From positions 3,100,001 through 3,164,000 of the forward strand of contig SMLU01000001.1 in NCBI GenBank assembly GCA_007859745.1: a stretch of DNA of 64,000 bases. The letters are read 5' to 3'. Under the pieces are notes generated by a model. That model was not told the DNA's origin. It worked only from the letters and a program-made list of their open reading frames with translations, and made no database searches. Every line of letters begins with the position of its first letter. Position 1 is the stretch's first letter. Positions 55,345 through 63,239 of the stretch are shown here, piece by piece. Both the position numbers and the translations under genes were made by a program. The DNA comes from Phycisphaerae bacterium RAS1 (GTDB lineage: Bacteria > Planctomycetota > Phycisphaerae > UBA1845 > Fen-1342).

Positions 55345-55992
55345 ATGCAGAACTTTGAAGTCGCGATCGTCGTCGCCCTGGCTTACCTGATCGGGGCCGT
55401 GCCGTTCGGGCTGCTGATCGGCTTGTCGCGCGGCGTCGACGTTCGGCAGGCGGGCAGCCGGAACATCGGCGCGACCAACGTGGGGCGGGTGCTGGGGCGC
55501 AAGTGGGGGCTGCTGTGCCTGGCATTGGACGTGCTGAAGGGCTTCACGCCGGCGCTGTTCGCGTCGTTCATGTTCGCGTACGAGCGGGCGGATGCACGGG
55601 CGCACGTTTCGGTGCTGCTGGTCGCCGTCGCCGCCGTGCTGGGCCACGTCTTTCCGGTCTGGCTTTCATTTCGCGGCGGCAAGGGGGTGGCGACGACGGT
55701 GGGCGTGGCGCTGGGGGTGTACCCGGCGTATTCGATCGCGATGTCCGCGGCGCTGGCGGTTTACGCGATTCTGCGCTTCACGACCGGCCGCGTCTCGGTG
55801 GGCTCGCTTGCGATTGCCGTCGTTTTTCCCGCGTCGGTGTACGGGTACGTGCGCTATCGGGCCATGCCGATCGAGCACGCCTGGCCGCTGATCGCCGTTG
55901 CGCTGCTGCTGGGGCTGCTCATCATCTTCCGGCATGCGGCGAACATTCAACGCCTGCTGCGCGGGACGGAGCCGGCGACGCACGCGTCGTGA
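55345..55992 (+). CDS. plsY: Acyl-phosphate:glycerol-3-phosphate acyltransferase
   Basis: Integral membrane enzyme that starts phospholipid synthesis using acyl-phosphate. 215 aa. The three conserved loops are GSRNIGATNVGRVLG, GHVFPVWLSFRGGKGVATT and FRHAANIQRLL. Five to seven helices. Nothing unusual in the protein. Confidence 0.94.
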   Translation: MQNFEVAIVVALAYLIGAVPFGLLIGLSRGVDVRQAGSRNIGATNVGRVLGRKWGLLCLALDVLKGFTPALFASFMFAYERADARAHVSVLLVAVAAVLGHVFPVWLSFRGGKGVATTVGVALGVYPAYSIAMSAALAVYAILRFTTGRVSVGSLAIAVVFPASVYGYVRYRAMPIEHAWPLIAVALLLGLLIIFRHAANIQRLLRGTEPATHAS

Positions 55993-56001
55993 CGGTGGCG
56001 T

Positions 56002-56149
56002 GTAGCGTCGGCCCTCCGCGGCCGACGGCGGTGTACGCGGGGTTTTCGCGCATCGAACGACCTGAACGGCGACGTCCGCATCAGCATCACCCGCCGCTTG
56101 GCGCGGCGGGTTCGGACAGAGATCGTCGGCCACGGAGCGCCGACGCTAC
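56002..56149. repeat. GTAGCGTCGGCC inverted repeat, copy 2, with nested hairpin arm
   Basis: Outer arms GTAGCGTCGGCCCTCCGCGG and GAGCGCCGACGCTAC. Inside, at 56087-56118, is one arm of the two-hairpin family (CACCCGCCGCTTGGCGCGGC ... GTTCGGACAG). Confidence 0.82.
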
Positions 56150-56173
56150 GGCTCTCCACTCAACACCCGCCGC

Positions 56174-56974
56174 CTACCACCATTGCGGGGTAATGAACCT
56201 TCGCCCATGCGGCGTGTCGAGGACTTCAAACTCCGTTCCGTAGATCGCTCGCAGCGCCTCCGCGTTCAGCACGGCCGCCGGCGGTCCGTCCGCCGCCATA
56301 CGCCCTTCGCGAATCGCGATCACGCGGTCGCACACCGCCGCGGGGAGCTGCAGATCGTGGCTGATGAGGATCACCGCCCGGCCGGCAGCGTGTAACTCGC
56401 GCAGCAGCCGGACGAGCTCCACCTGGTGCGCCGGGTCGAGCGACGTGGTCGGCTCATCGAGCAGCAGCGCCTCGGCATCCTGCGCCAGAGCCGCGGCCAG
56501 GAGCGTTTTTTGCCGCTCGCCGGCGCTGACGGCGTCGATCGACCGCGTCGCCAGGTCCGCCAGGCCGCAGCGCGCGAGCGCGTCGCGAACGACGGCGTCA
56601 TCCGCGGCCGACAGCGGCCGCAGCGGCGGAACGTGCGCATAGCGCCCGCCGGCGACGACTTCATGGACGCTCATGGGCGGCAGCCGCTCGGTGGTCTGCG
56701 GCACATACGCCGCCAGCCGGGCCCGCCGCCGCGGCGCGATGCGATGCATCGCCGCGCCGTCCCAGGTGATCGCGCCCGCCGCCGGCGGGATCAGCCCCAA
56801 AAGGCCGAGCATCAGCGTCGTCTTCCCTGCTCCGTTCGGACCGATCAGCGCGACGCACTGGCCGGCGCGAATGCTCAGCGACACGCCGTGAATGACATCT
56901 TGTCGGCCACGCCGCAGCCGCGCGTCGCGGCAGACCAGCTCCCATTTCCCGTTCGCGCTGGCGGGCGTGTTCAT
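56174..56974 (-). CDS. ABC transporter ATPase (cobalamin/iron-siderophore type)
   Basis: 266 aa, FecE/BtuD type. Walker A GPNGAGKTTL, Q-loop YVPQTTERLPP, signature VSAGERQKT, Walker B ALLLDEPTTS, H-loop LISHDLQLPA. ATG 56974 forms an ATGA overlap with the receptor gene. No BtuC/FecD permease is present between or beside them in this window. Confidence 0.88.
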   Translation of the reverse strand: MNTPASANGKWELVCRDARLRRGRQDVIHGVSLSIRAGQCVALIGPNGAGKTTLMLGLLGLIPPAAGAITWDGAAMHRIAPRRRARLAAYVPQTTERLPPMSVHEVVAGGRYAHVPPLRPLSAADDAVVRDALARCGLADLATRSIDAVSAGERQKTLLAAALAQDAEALLLDEPTTSLDPAHQVELVRLLRELHAAGRAVILISHDLQLPAAVCDRVIAIREGRMAADGPPAAVLNAEALRAIYGTEFEVLDTPHGRRFITPQWW

Positions 56975-57948
56975 CGCGGCGGCTCCGAGATCGCGCGGCA
57001 GATCGCCTCGAACGTGTGCGCCACGCGCGGCCCGGGCAGGTAGTGCTGTCCGCCGCGGAGCACACGCACGCGCCGCTCGCGCACCGCCTTCAGGTCGCCG
57101 ACACGTGACCACGCCGCCAGCGCGTCGGCGTCTCCGCCGGGGCGACTGGCGCCGTCCGGATCGAGTTCGATCAGCACATCGGGATCGGTGCTCAGGATGT
57201 ACTCGAGCGAAAGCGGCCCCCACGGCTGCTGCGTGTCGTTCAGCGCCAGCTTGTGCCCCGCGAGCGCGATCAGATCGGCGTAAAACGAACCAGGCCCGGC
57301 GGCGTAGGGCGGCGTTGGCGGCGTGGTGAGCGTGGTTGGGAAGAGCAGCACGCGCGAGGGTGTCGCGGGGCGATAGCGCGTCGCGATTGCGGCCAGGTCC
57401 TCGCGGATCGCGGCGCACAATCGCCGCGCGGTTTTCGGGCGGCCGCAGAGCTCGCCGACGCGCGTCATGGCGTCGAATACGTCTTCCAGCCGGTTGTCCG
57501 GCAGCCATTCGCATGTCAGATTCAGCGGGCGCAGTCGATCGCTGATCGCCCGGCTCGTGCCGCTGATGAGAATCAGGTCGGGCTTGAGCGTCACCAGCAC
57601 CTCGACGTTCAGCTCATTCAGCGCGCCGAGCGGCGCGACCGCTGCGACCGCCGGCGGATAGTCGCAGTAGCGCGTGCGGCCGATCAGCCGATCGAGCAGC
57701 CCCAGCGCGCAGCAGATTTCGGTCGCCATCGGCGCCAGGCTGACGATTCGCTGCGGACCGGCGTTTTGTTCCTCCGGCACGACGACGGGGGAGGCGACGA
57801 AATCGTGCGCGAGTCCCGCGCCGCCAGAGGTCGGCGCCGGCGCAATTGGGGCGGAGGCCGGCGCGCTGGGCGGCCGGCAAGCCGTCGTCGCGATCAGCAC
57901 GAGCGTGCCGAGCACCAGCCCGATTCGCGTGAGCACGCGATACGTCAT
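56971..57948 (-). CDS. BtuF-like substrate-binding lipoprotein
   Basis: 325 aa. Lipobox ATTAC after a hydrophobic segment. The helical-backbone metal/B12 receptor fold shows RIVSLAPMATEICCALG, RTRYCDYPPAV (typical of BtuF) and DLILISGTS. It delivers cobalamin, haem or an iron chelate; the motif favours cobalamin. Overlaps the metallo-hydrolase gene upstream (ATGA) and the ATPase gene downstream (ATGA). Confidence 0.82.
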   Translation of the reverse strand: MTYRVLTRIGLVLGTLVLIATTACRPPSAPASAPIAPAPTSGGAGLAHDFVASPVVVPEEQNAGPQRIVSLAPMATEICCALGLLDRLIGRTRYCDYPPAVAAVAPLGALNELNVEVLVTLKPDLILISGTSRAISDRLRPLNLTCEWLPDNRLEDVFDAMTRVGELCGRPKTARRLCAAIREDLAAIATRYRPATPSRVLLFPTTLTTPPTPPYAAGPGSFYADLIALAGHKLALNDTQQPWGPLSLEYILSTDPDVLIELDPDGASRPGGDADALAAWSRVGDLKAVRERRVRVLRGGQHYLPGPRVAHTFEAICRAISEPPR

Positions 57949-58622
57949 AGCTCGTCAGGATCGATCTGGCCAGTGAGAAAGGGATTGCTGCGGCGTTCGC
58001 GGCCGATGGTCGTCGTCGGGCCGTGGCCGGAGTAGACGATCGTGTCATCCGGAAGTGACAGCAGATGCTTGCGTATGTTGCCGATCAGCCGTGCGCCCGA
58101 CGAGCCGGGAAAATCGACGCGCCCGATCCCGCCGGCGAAAAGTGCGTCGCCGACGATCGCCACTCCGGCCGCCGCACAATAATACGCCAGGCCGCCGGGG
58201 GAGTGCCCGGCGACATCGAGCACGTCGAAGCTGAGATCGCTCAACGTCAGTGATTCGCGCGGCGCCAGCAGCCGGTCGGCCGGGGGCGAGGTGACCGGCA
58301 GGCCCATCTGCGCAGACAAATTGACCTCGGCGTCGGTCAGAAACTCGCGCTCGGCGCGCGGCGCCCAGATCGGCACGGCTGGAAACGCGGCCCGAACGGT
58401 CTTGTTGCCGGCGATATGGTCCACGTGACAGTGCGTGAGCAGCAGCGCCGCCGGGGTCAGCTCACGCTGTTGGACCGACTGCACGATACGATCGCACTGC
58501 GGCGGGAATCCCGGATCGACGATCCAGCAGTCGCGCCCGCCGTCGCACCAGACGAGCAGGCCGTTCTGCTGGAACATCTGCTCGATGAAGACTTCGATAC
58601 GCAGCGGGCCGTGCGATTGCAT
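57945..58622 (-). CDS. Metallo-beta-lactamase-fold hydrolase (glyoxalase II-like)
   Basis: 225 aa. Zinc motif THCHVDH near residue 63, later AGHSPGG, VGDALFAGG and SGHGPTT supply the other ligands (H, D, H). The size and spacing fit the hydroxyacylglutathione-hydrolase-like branch. It heads the three-gene overlapping unit with the BtuF-like receptor, an association I cannot explain. Confidence 0.88.
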   Translation of the reverse strand: MQSHGPLRIEVFIEQMFQQNGLLVWCDGGRDCWIVDPGFPPQCDRIVQSVQQRELTPAALLLTHCHVDHIAGNKTVRAAFPAVPIWAPRAEREFLTDAEVNLSAQMGLPVTSPPADRLLAPRESLTLSDLSFDVLDVAGHSPGGLAYYCAAAGVAIVGDALFAGGIGRVDFPGSSGARLIGNIRKHLLSLPDDTIVYSGHGPTTTIGRERRSNPFLTGQIDPDEL

Positions 58623-58674
58623 CGCGGCGATTCTATGCCGCTTTCGGCCGGCCGGCGCGGGCCTTCGGCCAATC

Positions 58675-58759
58675 CGAGCCCCAAGCGCGAGCGCGCGGGT
58701 GTTTGTGCGAGCGTCATCCAGCCCTGAAAATGCCCCACGCGCTTGCGCTTGGGGCTCGG
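58675..58759. repeat. CCGAGCCCCAAGCGCGAGCG inverted repeat
   Basis: CCGAGCCCCAAGCGCGAGCG ... CGCTTGCGCTTGGGGCTCGG, with a 40-base centre. It lies between two minus-strand genes. I see nothing else in 58623-58794. Confidence 0.82.
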
Positions 58760-58794
58760 TTCTCAGTGGGCCGGTGCCAACACGGTCACACCCC

Positions 58795-59706
58795 TTACGG
58801 CGCGCCGCTCATTCGCCAGGCTTCGTATTCGCGCAGCAGCGGCAGCACGTCGTCCTTCAGCAGTTCCGCCTTCATGCGCTGCACCGTGCCACGGATACAG
58901 AGCGCGGCGCGGTACTCGCGGGCCACGGAAAGCAGCCGCTTCCATTGCTCCAGCGACGGAGAAAACGGCTCCTCGTCCTCGCCGCGCGATTTGCCCAGCT
59001 TGCTGAGCGGCAACCAGCCCATCTGCGGTGCGTGCCGGGAGGCGACCGCCTGCTTCAACTCGGCGCGGCAGCGTTCGAGGTCGCTATTCAGCAGGGCTTT
59101 CGTATCGCCGCGGAATTGCGCGACCCGTTGCGGCTGCATCCAGTCGACTTGTCCGGTCTCGTCGATCAGGTCGTTGACGTTCATGTAGGCTGAGCCTTGC
59201 CGCCAGCGCGGCTTGGGCCGCAGCTTCGACAAGAGCGCCAGCGCGCCGGGCCGGATGTTGTCGACCGTCGGCTCCTCCATGCCGTCCATGTAGACCCAGT
59301 CGAAACCGACCGCGTTGTAGGTGTCGGCCAGCCGCGACCAGTGTGCCTCGAAGACGCTCTTCGCGCTGTCCTTGGTTGCGCCGGGCGGACACATGTAGAC
59401 GTGCGCGCCGACGAGCAGAGCCGCGTCGCCGCGCCCGCGGATTTCAGCCACGTACTGCCGGGCCTTCTCAACGCCGCCGAGCTTCTCGGGAAGCAGGTGC
59501 GCCATAACGAGCAGCACTCGGCGAAAGCCGAGCTTCTCGGCCACGTCGCGCACGTCGGCGGGAGGTGGTGTATCGGAGTTTACGATGAAGAGGCAGGAGG
59601 GGATGGCGCCATCATCGGCGAGAGCGCGCCGTTGCAGGATGCCGCAACCACTGGCGCTCGTTAGCAGAAGGCCGAAAGCCGCCATACGCAAAACGCGAGG
59701 TGTCAT
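58795..59706 (-). CDS. Lipoprotein with TIM-barrel glycosidase-like domain
   Basis: 303 aa. Lipobox SASGC. The mature part alternates strands and helices with GFDWVYMDGMEEPTVDNIRP, an Asp/Glu pair at a strand end as in clan-D glycoside hydrolases, and NVNDLIDETGQVDWM. Possibly a polysaccharide-processing lipoprotein, but I do not recognise a named family. Confidence 0.55.
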   Translation of the reverse strand: MTPRVLRMAAFGLLLTSASGCGILQRRALADDGAIPSCLFIVNSDTPPPADVRDVAEKLGFRRVLLVMAHLLPEKLGGVEKARQYVAEIRGRGDAALLVGAHVYMCPPGATKDSAKSVFEAHWSRLADTYNAVGFDWVYMDGMEEPTVDNIRPGALALLSKLRPKPRWRQGSAYMNVNDLIDETGQVDWMQPQRVAQFRGDTKALLNSDLERCRAELKQAVASRHAPQMGWLPLSKLGKSRGEDEEPFSPSLEQWKRLLSVAREYRAALCIRGTVQRMKAELLKDDVLPLLREYEAWRMSGAP

Positions 59707-59795
59707 GAGTGCTCCGATCCGCTGGCATTGTACCGGGGGGGCGCCACGCCGCAGTTCGAGTCGGTCATACTTTATGGGACCTTACTTTGACCGGC

Positions 59796-59844
59796 TTGAC
59801 GATCATGGAACCACAGGTAATACTATTGATTGATAACTAAATCA
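59796..59844 (+). promoter_or_regulatory. feoAB promoter with candidate metalloregulator operator
   Basis: TTGACG (59796-59801), a 17-bp spacer, AATACT (59819-59824). Overlapping the predicted start is TGATTGATAACTAAATCA (59827-59844), an imperfect palindrome (6 of 9 pairs), AT-rich against a GC-rich background, as Fur/DtxR-type boxes are. ATG of feoA follows 49 bases later. Confidence 0.5.
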
Positions 59845-59893
59845 GTGGGCTGACGAGTCTGCCCACCGCATAGATACCTACCGGAGCTGCCCC

Positions 59894-60118
59894 ATGTCCC
59901 TTGCTCGCGTCCCATATGCCACGCCAGTTGAAGTCGTCGGGATTCGAGGCTCCGGCGCGGCGACGCAGCGCTTGATGGAGATGGGGCTGATCGAGGGGGC
60001 GTCTGTGCAGGTCGTGCGGCGGGCGCCACTCGGCGATCCGCTTCAGGTACGGCTGGGGGACTATGAGCTTTCGCTGCGGGTGGCCGACGCAGAGATGATC
60101 GATGTCGCGGGGTACTGA
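59894..60118 (+). CDS. feoA: Ferrous iron transport protein A
   Basis: 74-aa SH3-like cytosolic partner of FeoB: GSGAATQRLMEMGLIEGASV, then VQVVRRAPLGDPLQVRLG. Normal length. It is 20 bases upstream of feoB. Confidence 0.92.
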   Translation: MSLARVPYATPVEVVGIRGSGAATQRLMEMGLIEGASVQVVRRAPLGDPLQVRLGDYELSLRVADAEMIDVAGY

Positions 60119-60138
60119 TCTCGGTTGGTGTTGAGCAA

Positions 60139-62502
60139 TTGAGCGTCGCAAGGTCGAGCGATCCGCGCGAGCGGGCGGCGTCGCCGTGCGTTGTGGCGCT
60201 GGTCGGGAATCCCAACACGGGGAAGACCACGCTCTTCAACGCGCTGACGGGTTTCCGGCGGCACGTGGCGAACTATCCGGGGGTCACGGTGGACATCGGG
60301 CGGGGCGCGCTCCAGCGCTCGAGTCAACCCGTCGAAATCCTCGACCTGCCGGGCACCTACAGCCTGGCCGCCGTGTCTCCGGACGAGATGGTCGTGTCGA
60401 ACACGCTGGCGGGGCGGGTCGCGGCGCGACCGGACGTGGTCGTCATGGTGCTCGACGCATCGAACCTGCCTCGCAATCTCTACCTTCTCAGTCAGGTGAT
60501 CGAGTTCGGGCTGCCGGTGGTGGCGGCGCTGAACATGGTCGACGAAGCGGAATCGCGCGGCATTCGAGTTGATGAGCGGGAGCTCTCGCGGCGGCTCGGG
60601 ATTCCGGTGGTGCCGACCGTCGCGGTACGCGCCGAATCAGTCCGTCCGCTGGTTGTCGCAATCGAGCAAGCGGTCAGCCGGCCGACGCCGCCGAGGGCGC
60701 GGGTTGAGCTGCCGCCGGCGTTGATCGAGCAGGCTGACAATTTCATTCGCAAGACGCCGGTGTGGGTTGTGCGAACACGGGGTGTGACAGGAGTGTCGGC
60801 GCTGGGTGGAACCGCGTCACCGGGTGGGACGGGCGTCTCACCGGGTGGGACGGGCGTCTCGCCCGTCCCTGCCGGACGGGACGCGGGCGCGACGCCTGCT
60901 CCAATCCAATGCGCGAGCGAGGGGCCCGCTTCGCCCCAATATGCAGTCAGTCTGGGCGGAGCGCTGACGCGCGCCGAGGCGATTCGCATCCTGCTTGATC
61001 GCGAAGGATACGCAGAGAGACAGTTCTTTGAGCGCGGCGGATCGCCTGATCTGCTGATCGCGGCGCGGCAGCAACTGGCCGACGCCGGCGTCACCGGCCC
61101 GGCGGTCGAGGTGCGTGCCCGCTATGCGTGGATCGACGCGCTTCTGAGCGGCGTCATTGCGCGGCCGGACCAGCCCATTCGCACCTGGTCCGACCGTATC
61201 GACGCCATCCTGACGCATCGCGTCGGTGGGGGGGCGGCGTTGCTCGTGGTGCTCTTCGTGCTCTTCCAGTCGATCTTCAGTTGGGCGCGGCCGCTGATGG
61301 ATTTCGTCGATCTTTGCTTCGCGCGGCTGGGCGGAGCGGTGGGGCCGCTTGCATCTGAAGGCGTGCTGCGCAGCCTGCTGGTCGACGGTGTGATCGCGGG
61401 TGTGGGCGGCGTGCTCGTTTTTTTGCCGCAGATTCTGATTCTGTTCGCGTTCATCGCCGTGCTGGAAGACTGCGGTTACATGGCGCGGGCGGCGTTTATG
61501 GCCGATCGCGTGATGCGGGCGATGGGCCTCAGCGGCCGCTCGTTCATACCGCTGCTTTCGAGCTTTGCCTGCGCCGTGCCGGCGATCATGGGCACGCGGA
61601 CCATCGCGGATCGGCGCGAGCGCTACGTGACAATCCTGATCGCGCCGTTCATGAGCTGCTCGGCCCGCCTGCCGGTGTACGTGCTGATGATCTCGGCGTT
61701 CGTGCCCGCGACGATGGTCGCCGGCGGCTGGGTCGGGCTGCAGGGGCTGGTGATGCTGGCGATGTACCTGGTGGGCGTGCTCTTTGCGATTCCGATCGCG
61801 TGGCTGCTCAAGCGAACGGCGTTCGCCGGGCCGATGCCGACGTTCATGCTGGAGCTGCCGAGCTACAAGTTGCCGCGCTTGCGCGCGGTCGGGCAGCGGA
61901 TGTTCTCGGCCGGGCGCGAATTTGTCGTGCGGGCGGGCACGATCATTTTGGCGGTGAATCTGATGGTCTGGGCGCTGGGCTATTTCCCGCATCGCGACGC
62001 GGTAACGGCCGATGTGCGGGCGCAGGCGCAGGTCGCGGGCTGGGACGCGGAGCGCACAGACCAGGAGCTGGCGGGCGCGTACCTGCGCGACAGCCTGCTG
62101 GGCCGCATGGGCCACTGGATCGAGCCGGCCATCCGGCCGATCGGCTGGGACTGGCGCATCGGCGTGGCGACGATTGCATCGCTGCCGGCGCGCGAAGTGG
62201 TGATTGGGACGCTCAGCACGATCTTCAACCTGGGCGCCGACGACGCGGACATTGCCTCGCTGCGGACGGCGCTCCGGGAGGCGCGCTGGGAGGGCACGGC
62301 CCGCCCGCTGTTTGATCTACCGGTGGCCTTGTCGATCATGGTGTTCTTCGCGCTGTGTGCACAGTGCACCAGCACGCTGGCGGTGATCGGGCGTGAGACG
62401 AATTCGTGGCGCTGGCCGATATTCTCGTTCGTGATGATGACGACGGTGGCATACGCAGCCGCGTGGGGAGTGGCAGCGGCGGCGCGATCGCTGGTGGGAT
62501 AA
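60139..62502 (+). CDS. feoB: Ferrous iron transporter FeoB with in-frame repeat insertion
   Basis: 787 aa GTP-driven Fe2+ channel. The N-terminal G domain shows GNPNTGKTTLFN (G1), DLPGTYSLA (G3) and NMVD (G4). The membrane core has the two Gate segments LLSSFACAVPAIMGTR and TILIAPFMSCSARLPVY. Between the G domain and the first helices, residues ~213-265 are a Gly/Pro/Ser stretch (SPGGTGVSPGGTGVSPVPAG) encoded by the intergenic GGTGGGACGGGCGTC repeat, in frame. TTG 60139 is the start; no other start fits the motif position. Confidence 0.93.
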   Translation: MSVARSSDPRERAASPCVVALVGNPNTGKTTLFNALTGFRRHVANYPGVTVDIGRGALQRSSQPVEILDLPGTYSLAAVSPDEMVVSNTLAGRVAARPDVVVMVLDASNLPRNLYLLSQVIEFGLPVVAALNMVDEAESRGIRVDERELSRRLGIPVVPTVAVRAESVRPLVVAIEQAVSRPTPPRARVELPPALIEQADNFIRKTPVWVVRTRGVTGVSALGGTASPGGTGVSPGGTGVSPVPAGRDAGATPAPIQCASEGPASPQYAVSLGGALTRAEAIRILLDREGYAERQFFERGGSPDLLIAARQQLADAGVTGPAVEVRARYAWIDALLSGVIARPDQPIRTWSDRIDAILTHRVGGGAALLVVLFVLFQSIFSWARPLMDFVDLCFARLGGAVGPLASEGVLRSLLVDGVIAGVGGVLVFLPQILILFAFIAVLEDCGYMARAAFMADRVMRAMGLSGRSFIPLLSSFACAVPAIMGTRTIADRRERYVTILIAPFMSCSARLPVYVLMISAFVPATMVAGGWVGLQGLVMLAMYLVGVLFAIPIAWLLKRTAFAGPMPTFMLELPSYKLPRLRAVGQRMFSAGREFVVRAGTIILAVNLMVWALGYFPHRDAVTADVRAQAQVAGWDAERTDQELAGAYLRDSLLGRMGHWIEPAIRPIGWDWRIGVATIASLPAREVVIGTLSTIFNLGADDADIASLRTALREARWEGTARPLFDLPVALSIMVFFALCAQCTSTLAVIGRETNSWRWPIFSFVMMTTVAYAAAWGVAAAARSLVG
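60822..60870. repeat. GGTGGGACGGGCGTC repeat inside feoB, copy 5
   Basis: Two tandem GGGTGGGACGGGCGTCTC units (60822 and 60843), then GCCCGTCCC. Same family as copies at 2986, 20008, 37055 and 40010, here inside an open reading frame. Confidence 0.9.
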
Positions 62503-63111
62503 ATTGCCGACGCCGCCGGCCGGACCGTTTTTGACCGCGATGAGATCGGCACGCTCTACCCGGTCCTGGAGCAGCAGGGCGCGGCGAACGGGACGCATCA
62601 GCAGCAGGGGCCGCAGCAGCACAACTTCAACTTCCAGTACAACAACGCACCGAATGCGCATGTGCCGCTGATCGCGCTCGATATCGCCCCGTCGGTGATT
62701 CAGAATATCCAGGCGCCGCCGGGCTGGATCGTGCTCGACCCGCGCGACCCGGGGCGCACGAATATCAACCACCCGTTCTACCAGAACGACATGGAGGATG
62801 GGCATCCGTTCCCCGCGCCGTTCAATCCGAGCGTCACGCCGCCGGTGCTGGTGCGGGCGCTGAACGGGGCGGCGGCGCTGTTGCAGACGAACCCGGCGAT
62901 GACCATCGTGGTGTTCTCGACGCCGACGGCGCAGGTCGGTCCGATCGAGTGCTGGTCGGGCGGGCCGAATCCGCAGATGTTGCTGGGGCCGATTCCGCCG
63001 GGCGGCGGCGGTGTGCCGGCGGTGACGGATGCGGGAGCGGCGGTGCTGGCGTGCGTGATTGTGCTGGCGGCCGTGGTGATTCTGTGGAAGCGCGGCGGGC
63101 AAGGGGCATGA
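62503..63111 (+). pseudogene. Headless C-terminal fragment with IPTL-type sorting signal
   Basis: The frame opens directly after the feoB TAA and in the same frame, with no ATG, GTG or TTG before GTG 62662. It translates as protein-like sequence throughout (AAGRTVFDRDEIGTLYPVL). The end reads GGGVPAVTDAGAAVLACVIV then LWKRG: a VPxxxxxG motif, one helix and a basic tail, like the IPTL-CTERM sorting signal of exported proteins. The N-terminal export signal is missing, so it is probably the end of a deleted gene joined next to feoB. GTG 62662 could still start a 149-aa product. Confidence 0.45.
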
Positions 63112-63120
63112 ACGGGAAAA

Positions 63121-63239
63121 GTAGCGAGTAGCGAGTAGCAAATAGCGAGTTGCATGCGAATCGGCGCGCCCCCGGAAGACGCGGGCCTTGTCACTCGCTG
63201 CTCGCTACTCGCTACTCGCTACTCGACACTCGCTACTAC
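63121..63239. repeat. GTAGCGAGTAGCGAG inverted repeat
   Basis: GTAGCGAGTAGCGAGTAGC ... GCTACTCGCTACTCG CTACTACTT in pieces, with heptamer units (GTAGCGA) in tandem on each arm. Its right edge supplies the TAG stop of the binding-protein gene. Confidence 0.85.
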
